Below, piece by piece: positions 57,212 through 64,000 of a DNA stretch of 64,000 nucleotides (within the stretch, counting starts at the first letter, position 1; each line of letters opens with the position of its first letter). The translations under genes and the position numbers were made by a program. Under the pieces are notes generated by a model. It ran no database searches and was not told the DNA's origin. It saw only the letters and a program-made list of their open reading frames with translations. The stretch is from Actinophytocola algeriensis. GTDB lineage: Bacteria; Actinomycetota; Actinomycetes; Mycobacteriales; Pseudonocardiaceae. Location of the stretch: contig NZ_JACHJQ010000007.1 in the NCBI RefSeq assembly GCF_014203735.1, positions 186,001 through 250,000 of the forward strand, given 5' to 3'.

Positions 57212-58689
57212 GCGCGGCTCCCCAGGAGCGCGTCCGCGACCCGCCAGAGGCGCTGCGCGTTGGAGGCCTTGACCAGGACCACGTCGCCCGCGCGCAGCTC
57301 GGCGCGCAGCAGGTCGACCGCGGCGTTGACATCGGGCACCAGGACCGGCTCCTCTCCTCGCGAGCCGGCACGGCTCGCACCTCGGTGCATTGGCTGCGCG
57401 GCCGCGCCGACCACGACCAGCCGGTCGACGGCCAGGTCCGCGGCGAGGCGGCCGATCTCCTCGTGGATCCGGTCGTGGTCGCTGCCCATCTCGGCGAGCG
57501 GCCCGAGCACTGCCCAGGCACGACCGGTCCCCGCTCCGCTGATGGCCACCAGCGTCTTCAGCGCCTCGCGGGTGGCCTCGGGGCTCGCGTTGTACGAGTC
57601 GTTGATGACGGTGACCCCCTCGTCGGTGGTCTCGACGGCCATCCGGCGCGCGGACACGGCCGTCGCGGTGGACAGCCCGGCGGCCACGTCGGCGAGCGGC
57701 ATCCCGGCGGCCAGCGCGACGGCCGCGGCGGCCAGTGCGTTGCCGACCTGGTGCGCGCCGTGCAGCAGCAGGGCGACCCGCGCCTCGCCCGCCTCGGTGA
57801 CGAGCGTGAACGACGGGCGCGCCGTGGCGTCCAGTTCGACGTCGGCGCCACGCACGTCCGCGTGCTCGGCGAGCCCGAAGGTGAGCACGCGGGCCTTCGT
57901 GCGGGCGGCCATGGCGGCGACGAACGGGTCGTCGGCGTTGAGCACCGCGACCCCGCCGTCGTGCGCCGAGGGCAGGGCCTCGACCAGCTCGCCCTTGGCC
58001 TGCGCGATCGTCTCCTGGGAGCCGAACTCCTCGATGTGCGAGGTGCCGACGTTCAGCACGGCCCCGATCCGCGGCGGCGCGATCTCGCACAGGCCCGCGA
58101 TGTGGCCGACCCCGCGCGCGGACAGCTCGAGCACGAGGTGCTTGGTGTGCTCGTCGGCGCGCAGCACGGTCCACGGGTGGCCGATCTCGTTGTTGAACGA
58201 GCCGGGCGGGGCGACGGTGGCGCCACGCGCGCTCAGCAACGCCGCGATGAGGTCCTTGGTGGAGGTCTTGCCCGCCGAGCCGGTGACCCCGACGGTCAGC
58301 ATGCCGTTCGCGGTGAGCCTGCGCGCCACCTCGCGGGCCACGGCGGCGAACCCGGTGAGCACGGCGGCGCCGCTGCCGTCCGTGTCGCCCGCGAGCGCGT
58401 ACACGCGCGACGGCTCGTCGACCGCGACCGGCGGGACGAGCACGGCAGGCGCGTCGACCTCGCGGGCGGCGAGCACGCCGACGGCACCGTCGGCGACCGC
58501 CCGCGCGGCGAAGTCGTGGCCGTCGACCCGCTCGCCCGGCATCGCGACGAACAGACCGCCGGGGCCGATCGCGCGCGAGTCGAACTCGACGGTGCCGGTG
58601 ACGATCTCGTCGCCGGTCGCGGTGCCGTCCGGACTGTGCAGACGGCCGCCGGTCGCCTCGGCGATCTCGGCCAGCGTCATGGGGATCAT
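57208..58689 (-). CDS. murF: UDP-MurNAc-tripeptide D-Ala-D-Ala ligase MurF
   Basis: A 493-residue Mur ligase that adds D-alanyl-D-alanine. Landmarks: [18 protein letters not shown] (about 1-18), the ATP loop [20 protein letters not shown] (about 130-149), [20 protein letters not shown] and [20 protein letters not shown] (about 345-364). The ATG at 58689 gives the family start. It begins 106 bp after murE, a gap with no gene, and overlaps mraY. Confidence 0.96.
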   Translation of the reverse strand: MIPMTLAEIAEATGGRLHSPDGTATGDEIVTGTVEFDSRAIGPGGLFVAMPGERVDGHDFAARAVADGAVGVLAAREVDAPAVLVPPVAVDEPSRVYALAGDTDGSGAAVLTGFAAVAREVARRLTANGMLTVGVTGSAGKTSTKDLIAALLSARGATVAPPGSFNNEIGHPWTVLRADEHTKHLVLELSARGVGHIAGLCEIAPPRIGAVLNVGTSHIEEFGSQETIAQAKGELVEALPSAHDGGVAVLNADDPFVAAMAARTKARVLTFGLAEHADVRGADVELDATARPSFTLVTEAGEARVALLLHGAHQVGNALAAAAVALAAGMPLADVAAGLSTATAVSARRMAVETTDEGVTVINDSYNASPEATREALKTLVAISGAGTGRAWAVLGPLAEMGSDHDRIHEEIGRLAADLAVDRLVVVGAAAQPMHRGASRAGSRGEEPVLVPDVNAAVDLLRAELRAGDVVLVKASNAQRLWRVADALLGSRA

Positions 58690-58795
58690 CGCCCACCCCC
58701 GGCACGAACCCGGTTGACAGGTCCGTTCAACCGGGCCCGGGGAGCCCCGTTCAGCACGTCGGCCGAGAGCACCGGCGGTTTCGGTGCGTGGCGGG

Positions 58796-60352
58796 TCATG
58801 TGGACTCCTCGTTCAGGCGGGCCCAGATCGCCGACCGCAGTTCGTCGTGGTCGGAGAACGGGTGCACGACGCCCTTGATCTCCTGGCCGGTCTCGTGCCC
58901 TTTGCCCGCGATCACGACGACGTCGCCGGGGCGCGCGCGGTTCACCGCCTCGGCGATCGCGGCGCGGCGGTCGCCGATGTCCAGCACCTCGCCGCGCTCC
59001 CCCGGCGGCACCGCCTCGGCGCCGGCGAGGGTCGCCGCGCGGATCGCGGCCGGGTCCTCGGTGCGGGGGTTGTCGTCGGTGACGATCAGCAGCTCACTGC
59101 GGCGGGCGGCGGCCTCACCCATCATCGGCCGCTTCTCCACGTCGCGGTCGCCGCCACAGCCCAGCACCACGATCACGCGGCCGTCGGTGCGCGCCCGCAT
59201 GGCGTCGAGGGCCAGCGCGACCGCGGCGGGCTTGTGCGCGTAGTCGACGACGGCGGTGAAGTCCTGGCCCAGCGCGACCCGCTCCATGCGGCCCGGCACC
59301 TCGACCGAGCCGAGCCCGGCCGCGATGTCCGTCGGCGCCACGCCGACCGCGTGCAGGCAGGCCGCGGCGACGAGCGCGTTCGCGACGTTGAACGCGCCGG
59401 GCATCGGCAGCGTCACCGGCAGCGTCACCCCGTCGGGCCCGTGCACGGTGAACGTCTGCTCACCCGCGTAGGACGTGGTGACGCCGGTCGCGGTCCAGTC
59501 GCCCCCGCCCTGCGTGGCGACGGTGACCGTGTGCGGGGTGACGAGGCGCTTGCCCCACTCGCCGTCCACGCACACGACCTCGGTGGTGGACCGGCCGTCG
59601 AACAGCAGCGCCTTGGCCTGGAAGTAGTCCTCCATGTCGGAGTGGAAGTCCAGGTGGTCGCGCGAGAGGTTGGTGAACGCGCCGACCGTGAACCGGGTGC
59701 CGCTGGCCCGGCCGAGCGCGAGCGCGTGGCTCGACACCTCCATCGGCACGTGCGTGACGCCGCGCTCCACCATCACCGCGAACAGCGCCTGCAGGTCGGG
59801 TGCCTCCGGCGTGGTGAACGCACTCGCCTGGCGCTCCCCCGCGATGCGCGTCTCGACGGTGCCGACCAGCCCGGTCGTCATGCCCGCGGCACGCAGCCCC
59901 GAGTCGATCATGTACGTGGTGGTGGTCTTGCCGGACGTGCCGGTGATCCCGAGGACCGCGAGGCGCAGCGACGGCTCGCCGTAGATCCAGGCGGCGACGG
60001 ACCCGAGCACCTGGCGCGGGTCGTCGTGGATGACCACGGGGACGTCCCTGCACGCGGCGCGCCGGGCACCCTCCTCGTCGGTGAGCACCGCGACCGCACC
60101 GGCCCGCACCGCTTCCGCGGCGAAGTCGGCGCCGTGCACGCGGGCACCGGGCAGCGCGGCGAACAGGTCACCGGGTAGCACGTGCTGTGCACGGAGCGTG
60201 GCGCCGGTGACCTGGGCGGCGGTGTCGTGGGCGCGGTCCCGGCCCAGGACACGCGCGTCTGCCCGCGCCACCAACGTGGTGAGCGGTACTGGTTCGATCC
60301 TGGTGGGGCGAGGCGGTGCCGTGACGGCCTTGCCAACGAGCTTGGCGGGCAC
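58796..60352 (-). CDS. murE: UDP-MurNAc-Ala-Glu meso-diaminopimelate ligase MurE
   Basis: A 518-residue Mur ligase that adds the third residue of the peptide. The ATP loop is GITGTSGKTTTTYMIDSGLR (about 137-156); HVPMEVSSHALALGRASGTR and LSRDHLDFHSDMEDYFQAKA follow; the motif DDNPRTEDP (about 432) is the one for meso-diaminopimelate rather than lysine. The start is uncertain: the GTG at 60352 gives the family-like N-terminus (PTRIEPVPLTTLVARADA after 17 residues), but has a poor ribosome binding site. It is now the first gene of the cluster. Confidence 0.95.
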   Translation of the reverse strand: MPAKLVGKAVTAPPRPTRIEPVPLTTLVARADARVLGRDRAHDTAAQVTGATLRAQHVLPGDLFAALPGARVHGADFAAEAVRAGAVAVLTDEEGARRAACRDVPVVIHDDPRQVLGSVAAWIYGEPSLRLAVLGITGTSGKTTTTYMIDSGLRAAGMTTGLVGTVETRIAGERQASAFTTPEAPDLQALFAVMVERGVTHVPMEVSSHALALGRASGTRFTVGAFTNLSRDHLDFHSDMEDYFQAKALLFDGRSTTEVVCVDGEWGKRLVTPHTVTVATQGGGDWTATGVTTSYAGEQTFTVHGPDGVTLPVTLPMPGAFNVANALVAAACLHAVGVAPTDIAAGLGSVEVPGRMERVALGQDFTAVVDYAHKPAAVALALDAMRARTDGRVIVVLGCGGDRDVEKRPMMGEAAARRSELLIVTDDNPRTEDPAAIRAATLAGAEAVPPGERGEVLDIGDRRAAIAEAVNRARPGDVVVIAGKGHETGQEIKGVVHPFSDHDELRSAIWARLNEEST

Positions 60353-60423
60353 GTCGCGGAAGGTTACCTGCGCACGGAGGGCGATCAAGGACACCCTGGT
60401 GCGGACGGCCGCGTCACGTTGGG

Positions 60424-61107
60424 CTACACGGCGGGCGGCAACCCCGGCAAGGCGTCCCCGGACGACTCCGCAACCGGTTTCCTCCTGGGCAGGCGCAGGA
60501 AAAGCGCGGCGGCCATGCCACCGACGAGCCCGGCGACGTGTCCCTGCCACGACACGCCTTCCCGGCCGAAGCCCACGGAGTTCCACATCGCGTACCCGTA
60601 GGCGAGCGCGACGCCGATCGAGATGACCACGTCCGCGGGCCTGCGGTCGACGAACCCCCGCAGCAGCAGGTAACCGAAGTAGCCGAACACGACCCCGCTG
60701 GCCCCGACCGTGACGCTGTTGGCAGGCGAGAACAGCCAGACCCCGAACCCACCGATGACGATCACGACCAGCGTCATCAGCAGGAAGCGCTTCGGGCTGG
60801 GAATGGCCGCCATGATCCCGAGGCTGAAGAGCGGGAGCGCGTTGCCTGCGAGGTGCTCGAGACTCCCGTGCAGGAACGGCGAGGTGATGATGTCGAGCAG
60901 GCTGCTCGCCTGCCGCGGCAGGATCCCGCCGGACTGCGCCAGCGAGTAGTCCGTGCCCGCGTTGATCAGCTGCACGATCCAGAGCAACGCGAGGAACGCC
61001 ACCATGAGCGACGCGGCGCGCCCGATCGGGCTCCCGAGCGCCCCTTCCTCGTCCGGCGTCGGCAACGGCGTGGTCGGCAGATTGCTCACAACCCGAGTAT
61101 TCGGCAC
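60424..61107 (-). CDS. rhomboid family intramembrane serine protease
   Basis: A 227-residue membrane protein with six to seven segments. The serine nucleophile is in TVGASGVVFGYFGYLLLRGF (about 131-150, GxSG), the catalytic His in VSWQGHVAGLVGGMAAALF (about 190), and HGSLEHLAGNALPLFSLG (about 79-96) is the loop-1 HxxxN-type region. Thus both dyad residues are present. The substrate is unknown. Start is the GTG at 61107, with another GTG six codons in. It stands where ftsI/ftsL would be in most clusters. Confidence 0.92.
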   Translation of the reverse strand: MPNTRVVSNLPTTPLPTPDEEGALGSPIGRAASLMVAFLALLWIVQLINAGTDYSLAQSGGILPRQASSLLDIITSPFLHGSLEHLAGNALPLFSLGIMAAIPSPKRFLLMTLVVIVIGGFGVWLFSPANSVTVGASGVVFGYFGYLLLRGFVDRRPADVVISIGVALAYGYAMWNSVGFGREGVSWQGHVAGLVGGMAAALFLRLPRRKPVAESSGDALPGLPPAV

Positions 61108-61135
61108 CCCGCGACTTCCCGAAACCCCGGAGCGA

Positions 61136-62353
61136 TCACGGTTCGTGCGCGCAGCCGCGGGCCAGCGCCAGAAACTCCTCCCTGCGGCGGAGCCGGTACT
61201 CGCGTTCTGGTTCCGTTGCCTGGCCGGCCAGGGCCGCGGTAAGCGCCTCGGCCGCCTCCTCGTACCGGCGTTCGCGGGCCAGCAGTTCCGCGCGTACGGC
61301 GTGCACCCTCGGGTTCGGCGGCACGTGCTCGGCCAGTGCCAGTCCCGCCGCCGCTCCCGACGCCTCGGCCACCGCCACCGCCCGGCCCAGCGCCGCCGCC
61401 TCGCTCGGTGCCACCGACACCAGCAGGTCGTACAGCCGCACGATCTCCGCCCAGTCCGTGTCCTCGTAGCGGGCCGCGCGGGCGTGTTCCGCGGCGATCG
61501 CGGCCTGCAGCTGGTACGCGTCCGCCTGACCGGACGTCCGGCGCAGCGAGTCGTTCAGCAGCTCGATGCCCCTGCCGATCGCGCACGTGTCCCACCGCGT
61601 GCGGTCCTGCCGGTCGAGGGTCACCACCTCGCCCGCCTCGATCCGGGCCGGGCGGCGGGCGTCGGTCAGCAACAGCAGCGCCAGCACCGCGGCCGGCATC
61701 GGCTGGTCCGGCAGCAACTCGTGCAGCAGCTCGGCCAGCCGGACCGCCTCCGCGCACATGTCGACGTCGTGGTCCGCGTGGCCGGTCGTGTAGAGGCTGT
61801 GGACCACCCCGCACACCGCGGGCAGCCGGGCGGGGAGCTCCGCCGACGGTGGCACCCGGTACGGGATGCGCGCGACGGCGATCTTCTGCCGCGCCCTGGT
61901 CAGCCGCTTCGCCGTGGCCGCCTCGGTCGTGAGCAGGACGCTCGCGATCTGTGCCGGGGACAGGCCGCACAGCGTGCGCAGCGCCAGCGCGACCCTGGTC
62001 GGCGGGGACAGGGACGGGTGGCAGCACGTGAAGATCAACCGCAGGAGGTCGTCGGCCACCACGTGGTCCGGGGGCACGTCCTCGCGGGTCAGGTCGGCCA
62101 GCCGTTCCTTGTCCGCGCGCACCCGCTCCCGCCGCAGGATGTCGATCGCCTTGCGGCGGGCGGTGACCGTCAGCCACGCCCTCGGCCGCGGCGGCACCCC
62201 GGTGACCGGCCAGGCGCCGAGCGCCGCGATCGTCGCCTCCTGCACGGCGTCCTCGGCCAGCCCGACGTCGCCGAGGGTCCGGATCAGGGTCGCGAGGATG
62301 CGCGTGCCCTCGACCCGGACCGTCTCGGCGACGGTGTCGTGCTCCGCGCGCAC
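61136..62353 (-). CDS. ECF sigma factor, ECF42-type
   Basis: A 405-residue extracytoplasmic-function sigma factor. Region 2 is VGLAEDAVQEATIAALGAW (about 29-47), region 4 is LCGLSPAQIASVLLTTEAAT (about 128-147), and a long C-terminal extension (about 190-405) of helical TPR-like repeats (AEHARAARYEDTDWAEIVRL) is the hallmark of the ECF42 group. It starts with a GTG two bases after the stop of the YCII gene; ECF42 genes are typically linked to such a DGPF protein. No anti-sigma factor is present. Confidence 0.93.
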   Translation of the reverse strand: MRAEHDTVAETVRVEGTRILATLIRTLGDVGLAEDAVQEATIAALGAWPVTGVPPRPRAWLTVTARRKAIDILRRERVRADKERLADLTREDVPPDHVVADDLLRLIFTCCHPSLSPPTRVALALRTLCGLSPAQIASVLLTTEAATAKRLTRARQKIAVARIPYRVPPSAELPARLPAVCGVVHSLYTTGHADHDVDMCAEAVRLAELLHELLPDQPMPAAVLALLLLTDARRPARIEAGEVVTLDRQDRTRWDTCAIGRGIELLNDSLRRTSGQADAYQLQAAIAAEHARAARYEDTDWAEIVRLYDLLVSVAPSEAAALGRAVAVAEASGAAAGLALAEHVPPNPRVHAVRAELLARERRYEEAAEALTAALAGQATEPEREYRLRRREEFLALARGCAHEP

Positions 62354-62355
62354 CG

Positions 62356-62703
62356 CTACCGCGCCGCGATGACCGGCCGGACCTCGACGGCGCCGCCCCA
62401 GGCCGCGGGGATCTCCGCCGCGATCGCGACCGCTTCCTCCAGGTCGGCGGCCTCGATCAGGTAATACCCGGTCAGGGCCTCCTTGGTCTCGGCGTACGGG
62501 CCGTCGGTGGTCACGACCTGACCGCCACGCGCGCCCTCCACCCGGACCACCGTGGCCGTGCTCGTCGGGTGCAGCACGGCGCTCTGCGTGATCCGCTCGG
62601 CGTGGTCCACCCCGAACTTGCGGTACTCCGCGAGCTCCTCCGCGTGCTCCGGCGCCCACCAGTCCACGTCGGCGGTGTAGGTCATCGCCAGGTACTGCGC
62701 CAT
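62356..62703 (-). CDS. YCII-related (DGPF) protein partner of ECF42
   Basis: A 115-residue YCII-like protein. VVTTDGPYAETKEALTGYYL (about 62-81) is the DGPF motif, followed by IEAADLEEAVAIAAEIPAAW. Small proteins of this family are the constant partners of ECF42 sigma factors, and may affect their activity or be part of the regulon. It is read just ahead of the sigma gene with two bases between them. Upstream 131 bp hold the likely promoter. Confidence 0.92.
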   Translation of the reverse strand: MAQYLAMTYTADVDWWAPEHAEELAEYRKFGVDHAERITQSAVLHPTSTATVVRVEGARGGQVVTTDGPYAETKEALTGYYLIEAADLEEAVAIAAEIPAAWGGAVEVRPVIAAR

Positions 62704-62834
62704 CTGGTTCCCTCCTCGGTCCCGGCCCGCCCTGGGCCGTCAAGGATGGAACGAACGGGCCCCATCCGGAAAGGACATCATCCGGCCGCCTTCTTCCAGC
62801 ACCTCGGCCCCACCAGCACCCCGGCACGGCCTGT

Positions 62835-63614
62835 TCATCGCGACCGGCGCTCGATGCCGTCCAGCAGCGCGGCGAGGCCGGTCCGGAACGTCTCCGTCGC
62901 GGCCTGTTCCTGGTAGGGCACGGTCTCGTCGGTCATCGTGAAGCCGCCCGACCGGGCGAGCTTCGCGACCGCGGGGAAGCGCTGGTCGAAGTCCGGTGCC
63001 ATCTCGGTCAGCAGCGCGGACCGGGCGTACCACCAGTCCTCGTCGGACGTGCCGGTGGCGGCCGACGCCTCCCGCGCCTCGGCGACGACCTGCGCGACGC
63101 CGCGGACGAACTGGAACAACGCGCCGGTGACCTGCCGCAGCGCGGCCGGGTCCAGGCCGGTCTCGAACAGGAGCCGCACGACCTCGTCCAGCACCACGTA
63201 CTCGTTGGGACCCAGCACCGGCCGCGCCTGCGACACCTGCAGCACCCACGGGTGGCGCAGGTAGAACGCCCACATGTCCTCCGCCCACGCGGTGAGCGCG
63301 GGCCGCCAGCCGTCGCCGAGGTCGTAGGTGCGGTGCGCCTCGGCGATCACCGTGTCGTACATGAGGTCGACCAGCTCGCCCTTGCTCGGCACGTAGGTGT
63401 AGAGCGCCATGCCGGTGCGCCCGAGCCGCTCGCCGACCGCGCGCATCGACAGCGCCGCCATCCCGTACTCGTCGGCGACCTCGATGGCCGCCGCGACGAT
63501 CGCGTCGATCGTCAGCCCCTGTTTCGGACCGGGCCGCGGCTCCTCCGCGAGCGGGGTGCGCCAGAGCAGCGCCATCGAGCGACGTGCGTCGCCCTGACCG
63601 GCGAACACCACCAC
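62835..63614 (-). CDS. TetR-family regulator with TetR_C_1-type domain
   Basis: A 259-residue TetR regulator. The DNA-binding part (about 34-80) is IDAIVAAAIEVADEYGMAAL, SMRAVGERLGRTGMALYTYV; the C-terminal domain (about 90-255) resembles TetR_C_1, as in tetracycline/anthracycline regulators (AWAEDMWAFYLRHPWVLQVS). Three GTG codons in a row start the frame; AAGGAG eight bases upstream supports 63614. It is divergent from the UvrA-like gene with twin palindromes between, and so is its likely repressor. Confidence 0.92.
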   Translation of the reverse strand: MVVFAGQGDARRSMALLWRTPLAEEPRPGPKQGLTIDAIVAAAIEVADEYGMAALSMRAVGERLGRTGMALYTYVPSKGELVDLMYDTVIAEAHRTYDLGDGWRPALTAWAEDMWAFYLRHPWVLQVSQARPVLGPNEYVVLDEVVRLLFETGLDPAALRQVTGALFQFVRGVAQVVAEAREASAATGTSDEDWWYARSALLTEMAPDFDQRFPAVAKLARSGGFTMTDETVPYQEQAATETFRTGLAALLDGIERRSR

Positions 63615-63624
63615 GTTTGCAACT

Positions 63625-63672
63625 CCTTACGCCATAAAGTACTGTTTTCTGGCATCACTTTACACCATAAAG
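63625..63672. promoter_or_regulatory. twin TetR operator candidates
   Basis: CCTTACGCCATAAAG (63625-63639) and CTTTACACCATAAAG (63658-63672) are 15-bp near-identical direct repeats; the second is a perfect CTTTA-n5-TAAAG palindrome. They fill the 72-bp gap between the divergent starts and are much AT-richer than the surroundings. The centre spacing is 33 bp, about three helical turns. Confidence 0.7.
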
Positions 63673-63686
63673 AGAGAGGCGGCGAC

Positions 63687-64000
<314 letters not shown>

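Overview
The window is very GC-rich, densely coded DNA from an actinobacterium, most likely a member of the Pseudonocardiales; the genus cannot be fixed from the sequence alone. The pointers are a division cluster with Wag31 (DivIVA), SepF and YggT but no FtsA, a MurE with the meso-diaminopimelate motif DNPR, an ileS leader of the actinobacterial T-box type, an SAM-IV riboswitch, and an NrtR-nadA-nadB locus. Much of the gene content (ileS, lspA, rluA-type, dnaE, bioA/D/B, bsaP-like, DUF2567, nrtR, nadA/B) is what I recall around Rv1536-Rv1595 of Mycobacterium tuberculosis, so this looks like a conserved actinobacterial neighbourhood with local insertions.

Left part (1-13.9 kb): NAD synthesis genes nadA/nadB with the divergent sensor-regulator NrtR and a palindrome between them; a LON-domain protein; a two-gene module whose large product looks like a WXG/ESX-type secreted protein; and the biotin genes bioA, bioD, bioB with a cysteine-rich BsaP-like protein and a DUF2567 membrane protein. 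bioF is absent. A barstar-domain protein, a quinone-oxidoreductase-type enzyme with a divergent GlxA-type regulator, and a secreted SPOR/phosphodiester glycosidase complete the region. Two dispersed repeat families appear here: a 162-bp element with 15-bp terminal inverted repeats and paired DnaA-box-like sites (two copies), and a larger MITE-like element.

Middle (14-40 kb): dnaE, a kinase-fold protein without a Walker A, OsmC, GNAT, the intact 317-bp MITE-like element, a LysE exporter, a GT87 mannosyltransferase-like protein, a complete sugar ABC importer (binding lipoprotein, two permeases, ATPase), a PHP hydrolase, lspA with an RluA-type synthase, a class V aminotransferase under an SAM-IV riboswitch, SthA transhydrogenase, a cation/proton antiporter, a secreted M28 peptidase, and a TetR-controlled pair made of a degenerate ABC ATPase and a large YhgE/Pip-type membrane protein.

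Right part (40-61 kb): ileS with its T-box, then on the same strand the peptidoglycan/division cluster read in the order murE-murF-mraY-murD-ftsW-murG-murC-ftsQ-(DinB)-ftsZ-pgeF-yggS-sepF-yggT-wag31. Many start/stop overlaps imply one tightly coupled transcript, with a separate promoter before ftsZ. The usual upstream genes mraZ, rsmH, ftsL and ftsI are not next to murE; a rhomboid protease and an ECF42-type sigma/YCII pair stand there instead. The window ends with a TetR gene divergent from a partial UvrA-like ABC protein, with twin operator-like palindromes between them.

All functions are assigned by reading motifs and family resemblance; no database search was run.
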